64,000 nucleotides of DNA from the NCBI RefSeq assembly GCF_001646655.1, contig NZ_LPZN01000044.1, positions 62,001 to 126,000 on the forward strand. Reading direction: 5' to 3'. Every line of letters begins with the position of its first letter. The stretch's first letter is position 1. The notes below the pieces were generated by a model, which worked only from the letters and a program-made list of their open reading frames with translations, was not told the DNA's origin and made no database searches. The position numbers and the translations under genes were made by a program. Of the stretch, positions 39,191-48,457 are shown piece after piece. Source of the stretch: Rhodococcus gordoniae (GTDB taxonomy: Bacteria > Actinomycetota > Actinomycetes > Mycobacteriales > Mycobacteriaceae).

Positions 39191-40369
39191 GTGCTGGACT
39201 TGCAGGCGGCTCGACGCGACACACCGGGATGTTTCGACCGGGTCTTCCTCGACAGCGCGGGATCGTCCCTGCCCCCGACACCGGTGCTGGACACGATGCT
39301 CGCGCACCTGCGCCGCGAGGCCGAGGTCGGCGGGTACGTGGCGGCCGACGAGCGGCTCGACGACCTGACCGCCGTGAAGACCTCGCTCGGTCGCCTGTTC
39401 GACGTACCGGAGACCTCGATCGCGCTGTCCGACGGCGCCTCGCGGGCGTGGACGTCGTTCTTCTACGCCGTGCCGCTGCGACCGGGCGACCGCATCCTGA
39501 TCTCGCAGGCCGAGTACGCCGCGAACGCGATCGCCGCGTTGCAGCGCGCGCGGGCCACCGGCGCCACCGTCGAGGTCGTGCCGTCCGATCCGTCCGGTCG
39601 CCTCGACGTCGAGGCACTCGAGGGGATGCTCGACGAACGCGTGCGACTCGTGTCCGTCGTCCACGCCCCCACCAACGGCGGACTGGTCAATCCCGTACGG
39701 GAGGTCGCCGACGCCGCGCACGCGGTCGGTGCGCTCGTACTGCTCGACGCGTGCCAGTCGGTGGGACAGCTACCGGTGAGCGTGCCCGAACTCGACGTCG
39801 ACGCGCTGTCGGGCACCGGACGCAAGTGGCTCCGCGGTCCCCGTGGCACCGGCTTCCTCTACGTGCGGCCGCGGCTGGTGACCGCACTCGAACCGGCGGT
39901 GCTCGACCTGCACAGCGCTTCGTGGACCTCGCCCGACAGTTACGAGCTCGCGCCGGACGCCGCCCGCTTCGAGATGTGGGAGGCCGGGGTGGCGGCCCGG
40001 CTCGGGCTCGGCGCAGCCGTGGACTATCTCCTCGAGCTGGGGGTGGACGCCGTGGCCGAGGCGGTGGCCTATCGCGCCGGGCACGTGCGCGACGGGCTCG
40101 CCGGCATCGGCGGCGTGACCGTCACCGACCTCGGTGAGCGGCACAGCGGCATCGTCTCGTTCACCGTGGACGGACGCGACCCGCGGGAGGTCCGCGACGC
40201 CCTGGCCGAGCGGTCGGTGACGGTCACGGTCAGCGGTCGCAGTTCGACCCTGCTGGACATGACCGCGCGCGACCTGCACTCGGTGGTGCGGGCGTCACCG
40301 CACTATTTCGTCTCCCCCGCCGACGTCGACAGATTCCTCGGCGCGGTGCACGACCTCGTCCGTTCGTGA
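39191..40369 (+). CDS. egtE: EgtE-like PLP-dependent C-S lyase (class V aminotransferase fold)
   Basis: Protein of 392 residues. It has FLDSAGSSLPPTPVL at the N-terminus, a PLP-anchoring LLDACQSVGQLP segment, and the Schiff-base Lys in SGTGRKWLRGPRGTGFLY. This is the IscS/selenocysteine-lyase-like fold used by EgtE, which cleaves hercynylcysteine sulfoxide to ergothioneine. Unlike the mycobacterial order, it is divergent from egtA with about 150 bases between. GTG 39191 has an aaggagg site. Another class V enzyme is possible, but the neighbours make EgtE the best reading. Confidence 0.82.
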   Translation: MLDLQAARRDTPGCFDRVFLDSAGSSLPPTPVLDTMLAHLRREAEVGGYVAADERLDDLTAVKTSLGRLFDVPETSIALSDGASRAWTSFFYAVPLRPGDRILISQAEYAANAIAALQRARATGATVEVVPSDPSGRLDVEALEGMLDERVRLVSVVHAPTNGGLVNPVREVADAAHAVGALVLLDACQSVGQLPVSVPELDVDALSGTGRKWLRGPRGTGFLYVRPRLVTALEPAVLDLHSASWTSPDSYELAPDAARFEMWEAGVAARLGLGAAVDYLLELGVDAVAEAVAYRAGHVRDGLAGIGGVTVTDLGERHSGIVSFTVDGRDPREVRDALAERSVTVTVSGRSSTLLDMTARDLHSVVRASPHYFVSPADVDRFLGAVHDLVRS

Positions 40370-40419
40370 AGCCGCGCGCCGGTCACGCGCTGCTCGGCAC
40401 CGTGGGTCGACAGGGCTGT

Positions 40420-40449
40420 TTGTCCCGGCTCGATGTCGTCCGGTAATGT
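40420..40449 (+). promoter_or_regulatory. Candidate promoter of rplY
   Basis: TTGTCC (40420-40425) and TAATGT (40444-40449) are separated by 18 bases, a fair match to a housekeeping promoter. A leader of about 155 bases to the rplY ATG would result; I see no recognisable riboswitch in it. Confidence 0.4.
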
Positions 40450-40609
40450 GGTTCGAGTTGTCTCGGCGAGGGTGAACCGCAATATCGCTGGATCACCGTG
40501 ATCGACGCGGCTGCGACGGAAGCAATGTGCTCCCCGGTCGCACGTGTCGGATCCGTTCGTTCGAGAACACCCGACCACGAAGTGCCACCAGCGTAGGAGC
40601 CGTCACATC

Positions 40610-41218
40610 ATGTCCGACGAGAATCGTCTCGTAGCCAGCGTCCGCACCGAGTTCGGCAAGGGTGCCGCACGCCGCGCCCGACGCGCCGGCCAGGTCCCCG
40701 CCGTCCTCTACGGCCACGGCACCGAGCCCCGGCACCTCGGCCTCCCCGACCTCGAGTTCGCGGCCGTGCTGCGTGCCCACGGCACCAACGCCGTCCTCAC
40801 CCTCGACATCGACGGCGACGAGCAGCTCGCGCTGACCAAGTCGGTCGTCGTCCACCCGATCCGCCGCTACATCGAGCACGCCGATCTGCTGGTCGTGAAG
40901 AAGGGCGAGAAGGTCACCGTCGAGGTGCCCGTCGTCCTCCGCGGCGAGCCCGCCTCGGCGACCCTCGTCGTCAACGAGGTCAACACCATCAAGCTCGAGG
41001 CCGACGCCCTGAACATCCCCGAGGAGATCGTCGTCTCCATCGAGGGCGCCGCGCCCGGCACCCAGATCCTGGCCGGTGGCGTCGAGCTGCCCGCCGGCTC
41101 CACCCTCCAGGACGATCCCGAGCTGCTGCTCGTGAACATCGTCGAGGCTCCCTCCGCCGGTGCCCTCGAGGGCACCGAGGGCGACGTGGCCGCCGAAGAG
41201 GCTTCCGAGGAGGCCTGA
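40610..41218 (+). CDS. rplY: 50S ribosomal protein L25/general stress protein Ctc
   Basis: Protein of 202 residues, the long CTC form. The N-terminal 5S-rRNA-binding domain has [16 protein letters not shown] and VPAVLYGHG, and a beta-rich C-terminal domain follows. The tail from about 180 is Glu/Ala-rich and acidic. ATG 40610 has an aggag site and matches the family start; a longer frame from 40544 was rejected. The gene is followed by a strong hairpin and then pth. Confidence 0.96.
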   Translation: MSDENRLVASVRTEFGKGAARRARRAGQVPAVLYGHGTEPRHLGLPDLEFAAVLRAHGTNAVLTLDIDGDEQLALTKSVVVHPIRRYIEHADLLVVKKGEKVTVEVPVVLRGEPASATLVVNEVNTIKLEADALNIPEEIVVSIEGAAPGTQILAGGVELPAGSTLQDDPELLLVNIVEAPSAGALEGTEGDVAAEEASEEA

Positions 41219-41246
41219 GCCATCACCGGCTCCCGGTAAGTCACTC

Positions 41247-41282
41247 GTGCGGCGCGTCATCCCCCGGGATGGCGCGCCGCAC
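41247..41282. terminator. Hairpin between rplY and pth
   Basis: Arms GTGCGGCGCG (41247-41256) and CGCGCCGCAC (41273-41282) pair fully, and inner CATCC/GGATG extends the stem. No T-run follows, as is usual in actinobacteria. It may attenuate read-through into pth. Confidence 0.5.
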
Positions 41283-41311
41283 GTCGTTCGAATGCACGGA
41301 AGGATCTGCAC

Positions 41312-41884
41312 GTGGGCGACGACACCGCGCTCGTGATCGGTCTCGGCAACCCCGGGCCCAAGTACGAGAACACCCGGCACAACATCGGATTCATGGTGGC
41401 CGACGTGCTGGCCGGACGCGTCGGCGGCAAGTTCTCCGCGCACAAGCGCAGCAACGCCGACATCGTGCAGGCCCGGCTCGACGGCCGGCAGGTGATCATC
41501 GCCGAACCCCGCACCTACATGAATCTGTCCGGTGGGCCGGTCGCCGCCCTGGCGAAGTTCTTCTCGGTCGAGCCCGCGAACGTGATCGTCGTGCACGACG
41601 AACTCGACCTGGACTTCGGGACGATCCGGCTCAAGCTCGGCGGTGGCGAGAACGGGCACAACGGCCTGCGGTCGATCTCGTCGGCGCTCGGCACCAAGGA
41701 CTACCTGCGGGTGCGGATGGGCATCGGTCGCCCGCCCGGCCGGCAGGATCCCGCCGATTTCGTGCTCAAGCCGTTCTCGGCCACCGAACGCAAGGAACTC
41801 GACGTGTGGTGCGAGGAAGGGGCCGACGCCGTCGAACTGCTCCTGAAGCTCGGCCTCGAAGGTGCTCAGAACCGCATCCACTGA
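41312..41884 (+). CDS. pth: Peptidyl-tRNA hydrolase
   Basis: Protein of 190 residues that frees tRNA from dropped-off peptidyl-tRNA. It has [20 protein letters not shown] with the catalytic His, [20 protein letters not shown] and [16 protein letters not shown] 41312 is the family start. It follows rplY as in mycobacteria and converges on the Pks16-like ligase gene across an 18-bp hairpin. Confidence 0.96.
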   Translation: MGDDTALVIGLGNPGPKYENTRHNIGFMVADVLAGRVGGKFSAHKRSNADIVQARLDGRQVIIAEPRTYMNLSGGPVAALAKFFSVEPANVIVVHDELDLDFGTIRLKLGGGENGHNGLRSISSALGTKDYLRVRMGIGRPPGRQDPADFVLKPFSATERKELDVWCEEGADAVELLLKLGLEGAQNRIH

Positions 41885-41886
41885 CG

Positions 41887-41926
41887 GTGCGCGTTTCCGG
41901 TAGCGGCTGCTACCGGAAACGCGCAC
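41887..41926. terminator. Perfect 18-bp stem, bidirectional terminator
   Basis: Arms at 41887-41904 and 41909-41926 are exact complements around the tetraloop GGCT. Each arm includes TTTCCGGTAGC or its complement. It sits 3 bases after the pth stop and 9 bases before the stop of the convergent ligase gene, so it can end both transcripts. Confidence 0.8.
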
Positions 41927-41934
41927 GAGCGGCG

Positions 41935-43572
41935 TCAGGCGCGCGTCAGCAGCGCCAACGACGTACCGCGACGCAGCTTGCCCGAGGAGGTCTTCGGGAT
42001 GCTGCCGGGCCCGAGCACCGCGACGGTGCGGGGCCGCACGCCCACCTCGGCGACCACCGCGTGCACGATGTCGTGTTCGATGCGGCGCACCTCCTCCGGG
42101 CGGTCGGAGAGTTTGCTCTCCACCGCCACCGCGAACGATTCGCGCTTGTCCCCCGCGTCGAGCCGGATGGCCACGGCGTTGCCGGGACGCACCCCTTCGA
42201 CGGTCCCCGCCGCTCGCTCGATGTCGGTGGGATAGATGTTGCGGCCGCCCATGATGATGACGTCCTTCACCCGGCCGCACACCACCACGAGCCCTTCCTC
42301 GGTGAAATAGCCCACGTCGCCGGTGTCGAGCCAGCCCTGCGCGTCCTGCGCGGACACGGGTCCGTCCACGGTGAGATAGCCGTGCGTGACGGCCTCGCCG
42401 CGCAACTGGATGATGCCCACACCGCGGGGCGGCAGCACCTGCCCGTCGCGGTCGACGACGCGCCCCTCGAGACCGGCCACGAGACGCCCGAGAGTGGGCA
42501 TACGGCGCGCGTGGGGGCGGGTGCTCGGCACGGCCATCCCACCTGCTTCGAGCAGGTCGGGATCCACCACGTCGAGCACCATCCCCCGCCCCGGATCGGG
42601 GACCGACACCGCGAGCGTGGTCTCGGCCATCCCGTAGGACGGGGCGAGGGCGGAGGGTTCGAGACCGAATCGCTCACCGGCGTCCGCGAGCGCCTCCATC
42701 GTGTCGGGGTCCACCGGCTCGGCGCCGTTCCACATCCAGCGCATCGACGACAGGTCGAGCGAGCCGTCCGGCGCCTGCGACAACTTCCGGGCCAGCAGCG
42801 AGTACGCGAAATTCGGTGCAGCCGTCAGGGTTCCGCGGTACTTGCTGATCAGTTCCGCCCACAGGATCGGCGAGCGGAGGAAATCCAGCGGCGTCACCGA
42901 CACAACCTCCGCACCCACCTGCATGGGGACGCTGAGGAAGGCCACCATGCCCATGTCGTGGAACAACGGCAGCCAGCTGACCATGACGTCGTCGTCGAGC
43001 GAGAACTTGACGCGGTCCATCATCGCCGTCGCGTTGGCGTAGAAGTTGCCGTGCGTGATCCGCACCGCCTTCGGCGAACCGGTGGACCCGGAGGTGAGTT
43101 GCTGCAGCACGATGTCCGATTCCGCGGTATCCACGGGATCGACCGGATGTCCTTCCCGCATCCGCTCCACGGTGACGACGGAGATGCCCCGTTCGCGCAG
43201 CAGCGACTCCGCGATCTCGAAGGGTGCGCCGAGGACGACGGCGCGTGCGTCGATCATCCGCAGGACCACCTCGGTGTCGCGCGACCACGACTGCAGATCG
43301 GTCCGCGGGGTGGGCTGGTGCAGCATCGTCACACTGCCGCCGCGCATCCACACCGCCTGGCAGACCGGGGCGATGTCCACGGGCTGTCCTGCGAGGACGC
43401 CCACCGAGTCGCCGGGGCCGATGCCTGCGGCAGCCAGGGCACCGGCCATACGGCGGGCCTGCCGGTGGATCAGTCCCCAGTTCTGTCGCAGCGGCGCATC
43501 CGGTTCGCCGGTGACCAGAGCCCCGGAGTCCGATTCCGCCGTCGCATACATCTCCTCGGTGAACCTGCTCAC
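41935..43572 (-). CDS. Acyl-AMP/CoA ligase, Rv1013 (Pks16)-like
   Basis: ANL-superfamily adenylating enzyme of 545 residues. It has the P-loop [16 protein letters not shown] (about 175-190), [21 protein letters not shown], the hinge [12 protein letters not shown] with [20 protein letters not shown], and the C-terminal [11 protein letters not shown] catalytic Lys loop. M. tuberculosis has the FadD-like Rv1013 (Pks16) next to pth, so this is the probable ortholog. It may be a fatty-acyl-AMP ligase. GTG 43572 has a gaggag site. The open frame upstream to 43785 is not conserved. Confidence 0.85.
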   Translation of the reverse strand: MSRFTEEMYATAESDSGALVTGEPDAPLRQNWGLIHRQARRMAGALAAAGIGPGDSVGVLAGQPVDIAPVCQAVWMRGGSVTMLHQPTPRTDLQSWSRDTEVVLRMIDARAVVLGAPFEIAESLLRERGISVVTVERMREGHPVDPVDTAESDIVLQQLTSGSTGSPKAVRITHGNFYANATAMMDRVKFSLDDDVMVSWLPLFHDMGMVAFLSVPMQVGAEVVSVTPLDFLRSPILWAELISKYRGTLTAAPNFAYSLLARKLSQAPDGSLDLSSMRWMWNGAEPVDPDTMEALADAGERFGLEPSALAPSYGMAETTLAVSVPDPGRGMVLDVVDPDLLEAGGMAVPSTRPHARRMPTLGRLVAGLEGRVVDRDGQVLPPRGVGIIQLRGEAVTHGYLTVDGPVSAQDAQGWLDTGDVGYFTEEGLVVVCGRVKDVIIMGGRNIYPTDIERAAGTVEGVRPGNAVAIRLDAGDKRESFAVAVESKLSDRPEEVRRIEHDIVHAVVAEVGVRPRTVAVLGPGSIPKTSSGKLRRGTSLALLTRA

Positions 43573-43777
43573 GACCCGCTCCTCGTCCGGTGGTGCACGA
43601 CCTCGATCAAGATCCGGTAGTTGCACATCAGCGTGCGCCTCCGAGGGGTGGGCGTGGGGCCACCTTCGGGAAACGTGATCGAATCTGGCGGAAATCGACA
43701 CCGAATCGCCGAGTAACATGAACGAGTCGGCGGCGATAGCGCCCCTACTCCCTGCCCCCTTCGAGAGGTTTTTCCCG

Positions 43778-45487
43778 TTGAGCACCCCGCACGCTTCGGC
43801 CGACAGTCAATCCACCGGCACGATGGAGCCTGCGCAGTCTTCCGGCGCCCCGAAGCCCGCATCCGCGAAGGAGGTCCGTGCCGAAGCCGAGCGCAGACGC
43901 ACCTTCGCCGTCATCTCGCACCCCGATGCCGGTAAGTCGACGCTCACCGAGGCGCTCGCCCTGCACGCGAAGGTCATCTCCGAGGCCGGTGCGGTCCACG
44001 GCAAGGCCGGCCGCAAGTCGACGGTCTCCGATTGGATGGAGATGGAGAAGGCCCGCGGCATCTCCGTCAGTTCCACCGCCCTGCAGTTCAACTACACGCC
44101 CTCGGATGTCGCGGGCACCGACGACGAGATCGTCAATGTCGTCAATCTCGTCGACACCCCCGGCCACTCCGACTTCTCGGAGGACACCTATCGGGTCCTC
44201 ACCGCCGTCGACGCCGCCGTCATGCTCATCGACGCGGCGAAGGGTCTCGAGCCGCAGACCCTGAAGCTGTTCCAAGTGTGTCGCCACCGGGGCATCCCCG
44301 TGGTCACCGTCATCAACAAGTGGGACCGCCCCGGCCGGACGCCGCTGGAGTTGCTCGACGAGATCGACGAGCGCATCGGCCTGACGCCGACCCCCCTGTT
44401 CTGGCCCGTGGGCATCGCCGGTGACTTCCGCGGCCTGCTGCGTCGCGGCGAGGACGGCGCCCCGGCCGAGTACATCAAGTTCACCCGCACCGCCGGTGGC
44501 GCCAAGATCGCACCCGAGGAGCATCTGTCCGCCGACGAGGCGCTCGCTCTCGAGGGCGAGACCTGGGTCGAGGCCGCCGAGGAGTCCGAACTGCTCTCGA
44601 TCAACGGTCAGGACCACGATCAGGAGATGTTCCTCGCGGGACAGACCTCGCCGGTGATCTTCGCGTCGGCGATGCTCAACTTCGGCGTGCGGCAGATCCT
44701 CGACACCCTCGTCACGCTCGCACCGCCGCCGCGGGCCCGCGTCGCCGTCGACGAGACGCCCCGCGAGGTCGACGACCCGTTCAGCGCCGTGGTGTTCAAG
44801 GTGCAGGCAGGGATGGACACCGCCCACCGCGACCGGCTCGCGTTCATGCGTGTCGTGTCGGGCGTCTTCGAGCGCGGCATGGTGGTCACGCACGCGCAGA
44901 CCGGAAAGCCCTTCGCCACCAAGTACGCGCTGACCGTCTTCGGCCGCGAACGCTCCACGGTGGAGAACGCCTATCCCGGCGACGTCGTCGGTCTGGTCAA
45001 CGCCACCGCGCTGGCGCCGGGCCACACCCTCTACGTCGAGAAGAAGGTGGAGTTCCCGCCGATCCCGTCGTTCGCCCCCGAGCACTTCGCGATCCTGCGG
45101 GCCGAGAGCGCCTCGAAGTACAAGCAGTTCCGCAAGGCCGTCGACCAGCTCGACTCCGAGGGTGTCGTGCAGATCCTCCGCAACGACATCCGCGGCGACG
45201 CCTCGCCGGTGATGGCGGCCGTGGGCCCGATGCAGTTCGAGGTGGTCGCCGCGCGGATGAAGGCCGAATACAACGTCGATCCGAGGATCGAGAACCTCGG
45301 ATACACGCTCGCGCGTCGCACCGACGCGGCCTCGGCCGACGAACTGAACCGCCAGCGCGGCATCGAGGTGTTCACCCGGTCGGACGGTGTACTCCTCGCG
45401 CTCGTCAGCGACAAGTGGCGGCTGCAGTACATCCTCAAGGAGATGCCGGAACTGACCCTCGAACCGCTCGTCGCCGCGACCGACTGA
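43778..45487 (+). CDS. prfC: Peptide chain release factor 3
   Basis: Translational GTPase of about 569 residues that recycles RF1/RF2. G motifs are [14 protein letters not shown] (G1), DTPGHSDF (G3) and NKWDR (G4). The RF3 C-terminal region is complete, ending in [14 protein letters not shown]. The likely start is TTG 43778 with gagagg 8 bases upstream; ATG 43718 and ATG 43823 are in-frame alternatives. The N-terminal 45 residues are an unusual Ser/Ala/Pro-rich extension. It is divergent from the ligase gene. Confidence 0.93.
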   Translation: MSTPHASADSQSTGTMEPAQSSGAPKPASAKEVRAEAERRRTFAVISHPDAGKSTLTEALALHAKVISEAGAVHGKAGRKSTVSDWMEMEKARGISVSSTALQFNYTPSDVAGTDDEIVNVVNLVDTPGHSDFSEDTYRVLTAVDAAVMLIDAAKGLEPQTLKLFQVCRHRGIPVVTVINKWDRPGRTPLELLDEIDERIGLTPTPLFWPVGIAGDFRGLLRRGEDGAPAEYIKFTRTAGGAKIAPEEHLSADEALALEGETWVEAAEESELLSINGQDHDQEMFLAGQTSPVIFASAMLNFGVRQILDTLVTLAPPPRARVAVDETPREVDDPFSAVVFKVQAGMDTAHRDRLAFMRVVSGVFERGMVVTHAQTGKPFATKYALTVFGRERSTVENAYPGDVVGLVNATALAPGHTLYVEKKVEFPPIPSFAPEHFAILRAESASKYKQFRKAVDQLDSEGVVQILRNDIRGDASPVMAAVGPMQFEVVAARMKAEYNVDPRIENLGYTLARRTDAASADELNRQRGIEVFTRSDGVLLALVSDKWRLQYILKEMPELTLEPLVAATD

Positions 45488-45491
45488 GCGT

Positions 45492-45506
45492 CCCGGCGAT
45501 GCCGGG
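45492..45506 (+). terminator. Short hairpin after prfC
   Basis: CCCGGC (45492-45497) pairs with GCCGGG (45501-45506) around GAT, 5 bases after the prfC stop. The stem is only 6 bp and no T-run follows, so termination here is uncertain. Confidence 0.3.
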
Positions 45507-45588
45507 CGGGTAGTGCGTCCAGCGGATTTTACTGATACTTTCCCTTCCGTCGATCCGACGTATTCGGGTGGAATCAGGAGTTGTGTCG

Positions 45589-46194
45589 ATGAACGACGAC
45601 GTACCGGCCGCAGCCGGCGAGGACCGGCCGTCCGGTAGGACGGCGGATGCGAGCAGACGATCCGGACGCGCGAAGCGCTCGGGGACCTTCGTCTACCCGC
45701 TGCCGAGCACTCCCCTCCCGAGCAGTACCCCACTGACGAGTACGCCGGATACCGGAACACACCGCACGAGGGACGCATCGTCGCTCGAAGGTGACCCGGC
45801 CGGCGGGGTGGGCGCCGGCAATTCCGAGGAAGGAACGACCCTGGTGAGCAGCACCGGCACGAACGGCTCCGCGAGCGGGCCCGCCACTACCACGACGACG
45901 GCCACCGAGAGCCTCGGCACCGTCACCGCGCCGAGCCCGGTCCTGTCGCGGCGCAATTCGATGGGCGTTGCGTCGGTGCGCATCGCCGCGCGACTCGCAC
46001 AGAACGAACTGACCTCGCGCGACTCGCGCAACACCGGCTCGCACGGCGACCCGATAGCGGACGACGACGAACTGCTCACGCTGCTCGGCGAGTACCTGCT
46101 GGCCGGCGGTCTCGAGAAGCCGGAGATCCACGCGACCCTCGGTGGGCAGCCCATCGTCGTCGACCTGCAGGTACCGCAGCGCCGCGCCCGCTAG
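45589..46194 (+). CDS. Hypothetical low-complexity protein
   Basis: Protein of 201 residues I do not recognise. The first 120 residues are rich in Ser, Thr, Pro and Gly (for example PLPSTPLPSSTPLTSTPDTG) and look disordered. The last 80 residues are ordered, with SVRIAARLAQNELTSRD, DDELLTLLGEYLLAGG and a final IVVDLQVPQR. No signal peptide or membrane helix is evident. ATG 45589 follows aggag at 9 bases; GTG 45568 and 45583 are in frame. Confidence 0.55.
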   Translation: MNDDVPAAAGEDRPSGRTADASRRSGRAKRSGTFVYPLPSTPLPSSTPLTSTPDTGTHRTRDASSLEGDPAGGVGAGNSEEGTTLVSSTGTNGSASGPATTTTTATESLGTVTAPSPVLSRRNSMGVASVRIAARLAQNELTSRDSRNTGSHGDPIADDDELLTLLGEYLLAGGLEKPEIHATLGGQPIVVDLQVPQRRAR

Positions 46195-46218
46195 AGCGAA
46201 CAGAGCAGCCGGGCGGGC

Positions 46219-47259
46219 TTATCGGTCGCCGAACAGAGCGGCGATCGCCACCGGGTCCACATCCTCGAGAGCCGCAGGCGACCAGCGCGGATCGCGGGTC
46301 TTGTCGACGAGGACGGCGCGCACGCCTTCGGCGAAGTCCGGGGTCGCGGCGACCCGCACGGCCACGTCGAGTTCGCGGGCGAAACACTCCTCGAGGGTGC
46401 TCTCCGCACCGCGGCGCATCAGTTCGGCCGTGGCCCACACGCTCGTCGGCGACAACGACCGCAGCGCCGTGCGGGTCTGCTCGGCCCACGTCGCGTCGAT
46501 GTCGGTGAGAACGTCGAGGCGGCTCACCATATCGAGCACCGTCCCGTCGCCGAATACCATCTCGATGTCGGGGAAGCGTTGCGCCAGTGAGGATTCGGGT
46601 GCCGGTTCGACGAATTCGTCGAGGGCGTCGCGCCACCGGCCCGCGCGGATGCGGTCGGTGAAATCGTCGATGCGTGCGCTGGGCACGTAGTGCGTGGCCA
46701 GGCCGACGGCCAGCGCGTCGCCGGCATCGATGCGGGCACCGGTGAGCCCGAGATACATCCCCACCGCGTCGCAGCGCGCCGTGGTGCCGCGCAGTCGCGG
46801 GAGGAAATGGCTGGACCCGATGTCGGGGACGAACCCGATCGCCGTCTCGGGCATGGCCATGGTGGTCTTCTCGGTGGTGACACGCACCGCGCCGTGCACC
46901 GAGATGCCGAGCCCGCCGCCCATCGTGACGCCGTCGAGGACCGCGAGATAAGGCTTGGGGTAGGTGGCGACGAGTTCGTCGAGACGGTACTCGTCGGCGA
47001 AGTACTCCCGGACGGTGTCGAAGCGTCCTTCCAGGGCCACCTCGCGCACCGGTTTGACGTCGCCACCGGCACAGAACGCACGGTCGGACGTGCTGGTGAC
47101 CAGCACTGCCGTGACGGCCGGGTCGTCGCGCCAGGCGAGAAGCGACGAACGGACGTCGCGGATCATCGACCGGTCGAGCGCGTTGAGCGCACCGGGACGG
47201 TCGAGTTGCACTTCGCCGACTCCGTTGGCGACGCGTGTGCGGATGAAGGACTCGTTCAC
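46219..47259 (-). CDS. 3-hydroxyisobutyryl-CoA hydrolase-like crotonase
   Basis: Crotonase-fold protein of 346 residues. It has FCAGGDVKPV, the oxyanion-hole loop VTMGGGLGISVHG, and TMAMPETAIGFVPDIGSSHF, close to 3-hydroxyisobutyryl-CoA hydrolases of valine breakdown. The length is longer than hydratases and normal for hydrolases. GTG 47259 is the family start; the upstream frame is unrelated. It is the last gene of a minus-strand group with the PdxH-like gene 17 bases upstream. Confidence 0.85.
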   Translation of the reverse strand: MNESFIRTRVANGVGEVQLDRPGALNALDRSMIRDVRSSLLAWRDDPAVTAVLVTSTSDRAFCAGGDVKPVREVALEGRFDTVREYFADEYRLDELVATYPKPYLAVLDGVTMGGGLGISVHGAVRVTTEKTTMAMPETAIGFVPDIGSSHFLPRLRGTTARCDAVGMYLGLTGARIDAGDALAVGLATHYVPSARIDDFTDRIRAGRWRDALDEFVEPAPESSLAQRFPDIEMVFGDGTVLDMVSRLDVLTDIDATWAEQTRTALRSLSPTSVWATAELMRRGAESTLEECFARELDVAVRVAATPDFAEGVRAVLVDKTRDPRWSPAALEDVDPVAIAALFGDR

Positions 47260-47276
47260 GGGCGGGAGCCTACCGG

Positions 47277-47975
47277 TCACGGATGAAGTTCTTCGGCGGC
47301 CCATCGATCCCCCTTCCGCCGGTAGCGATGACGCAGGTGCCGCCGGCCGGGATCCGCCTGCCAGAACTCCACGGTCCCGGCGGCGACGCACCACGCGGTC
47401 CAGTGCGGTGAGACGAACTCGGGATCGTGTTCGAGCGCGGTCAGACGTTCCTGCACGAGACGGTCGTACTCGGCGGGATCGGCAAGGACCTCGCTCTGAC
47501 GGCCCGTGGACGCCACGGCGCGGGCGAAGACCGACCGTTCCCGGAAGTCGCGGGCACACACCTCGAGTGGGCCGACCAGGACGGGCCCACGCACGCGGAC
47601 CTGCCGGCCGAGTTCACGCCAGTACACGGTGAGCGCGGCGGCCGGCGCCGTATCGAGCTGGCGCCCCTTCGGCGAGCGGTCGTCGCCGGAGAACCACCAG
47701 CCGTCGTCGGTGACGTCCTTGATCAGCAGTGTGCGTGCGTCGGGCATCCCGGACGGGTCGACGGTCGACAGGGTCGCGGCGTGCGGCTCGGCGATACCGG
47801 CCTCGACGGCGTCGGTGAGCCATCGAAGGAAGGTCTCCTGCGGCGTCGGCGCCGGATCGAACGCCGGCGCGGACACCGCTGGTTCGAACGCCGGCGCGGA
47901 CGCCGCACGGGCGGGCAACGCCCGGATCCAGCCGCGGGTGTCGGGAAACTCACTGCGACGCGCGATCTCGCTCAT
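47277..47975 (-). CDS. Pyridoxamine 5'-phosphate oxidase-family protein (PdxH-like)
   Basis: FMN-binding split-barrel protein of 232 residues. It has ARTLLIKDVTDDGWWF, SPKGRQLDTAPAAAL and RELGRQVRVRG, matching PdxH FMN-contact strands, then ASTGRQSEVL and a C-terminal LRHRYRRKGDRW. PdxH makes pyridoxal phosphate. An N-terminal insertion of 9-codon near-repeats (SAPAFEPAV, SAPAFDPAP) comes from a tandem DNA duplication at 47857-47906. The active sites look complete, but the substrate may differ from classical PdxH. Confidence 0.78.
   Translation of the reverse strand: MSEIARRSEFPDTRGWIRALPARAASAPAFEPAVSAPAFDPAPTPQETFLRWLTDAVEAGIAEPHAATLSTVDPSGMPDARTLLIKDVTDDGWWFSGDDRSPKGRQLDTAPAAALTVYWRELGRQVRVRGPVLVGPLEVCARDFRERSVFARAVASTGRQSEVLADPAEYDRLVQERLTALEHDPEFVSPHWTAWCVAAGTVEFWQADPGRRHLRHRYRRKGDRWAAEELHP
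47857..47906. repeat. Tandem 27-nt-period duplication inside the PdxH-like gene
   Basis: The 23-nt units at 47857-47879 and 47884-47906 differ at one base and are in the reading frame, adding nine residues near the N-terminus. This may be a recent slippage event. Confidence 0.7.
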
Positions 47976-48008
47976 CGCCGCATGGTACCGGCGCGGGACG
48001 GGGGCGGT

Positions 48009-48443
48009 TCACTCCCGAGGGGGCGGGAGCTTGCCGGTCAACGGACCGACGAGCATCCAGCGATGCCCGAAGGGGTCGAGCAGGGTGGCGTTGCGATGGC
48101 CGTGGGCCTCGTTGATCCACCTCTCGACCGAACCACCGGCCAGCCGGGCGCGGGTGAGCACGGCATCGGTGTCGGCCACCTCGAGCATCAGACTCACCGA
48201 GACCGCTCCCTCCTGCGGCGCGGTGAGTCCGAGTTCCGCGAATTCGTCTGCTAGATAGATCATTCCGCTGGGAAATCGGAGCTCGGCGTGGCCCACACGA
48301 CCGTCGTCCATGACGACCGGCTCGGCGGTCAGTGAGGCCTCGAAGACCCGGGTGTACCACTCGATCGCGTCGTGCGCCCGCGGCACCGTCAGGTAGGGCA
48401 ACGCACCCGGGCGCGGGAAACCACCGAAGGCTTCGGAGAACAT
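48009..48443 (-). CDS. VOC-family (glyoxalase/PhnB-like) protein
   Basis: Small protein of 144 residues with the vicinal-oxygen-chelate fold. It has ALPYLTVPRAHDAIEWY, the paired strands around AELRFPSGMIYLADE, and HRNATLLDPFGHRWMLVG as the terminal metal-site strand. Members include dioxygenases, glyoxalase and resistance proteins, so the substrate cannot be named. ATG 48443 lies 14 bases after the stop of the NTF2-like gene; the two are probably one operon. Confidence 0.75.
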   Translation of the reverse strand: MFSEAFGGFPRPGALPYLTVPRAHDAIEWYTRVFEASLTAEPVVMDDGRVGHAELRFPSGMIYLADEFAELGLTAPQEGAVSVSLMLEVADTDAVLTRARLAGGSVERWINEAHGHRNATLLDPFGHRWMLVGPLTGKLPPPRE

Positions 48444-48457
48444 CTCGCCGCGCCTTC

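Noticed and set aside
36518-39721. A 1067-codon minus-strand frame joining EgtB to sequence opposite egtA and egtE
   Set aside because: Only the EgtB part has family motifs. The upstream part is Arg/Pro-rich antisense sequence, and a strong ribosome site marks GTG 37810.
40450-40609. Autoregulatory r-protein leader or riboswitch in front of rplY
   Set aside because: The leader is long but no known structure was recognised, and only weak short dyads are present.
41269-43620. 783-codon plus-strand frame across pth and the ligase gene
   Set aside because: It is antisense to the Pks16-like ligase and out of frame with pth, without any recognisable domain.
43745-45778. 677-codon minus-strand frame opposite prfC
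   Set aside because: It is the antisense shadow of prfC, with His/Gly/Arg-rich composition and no motifs.
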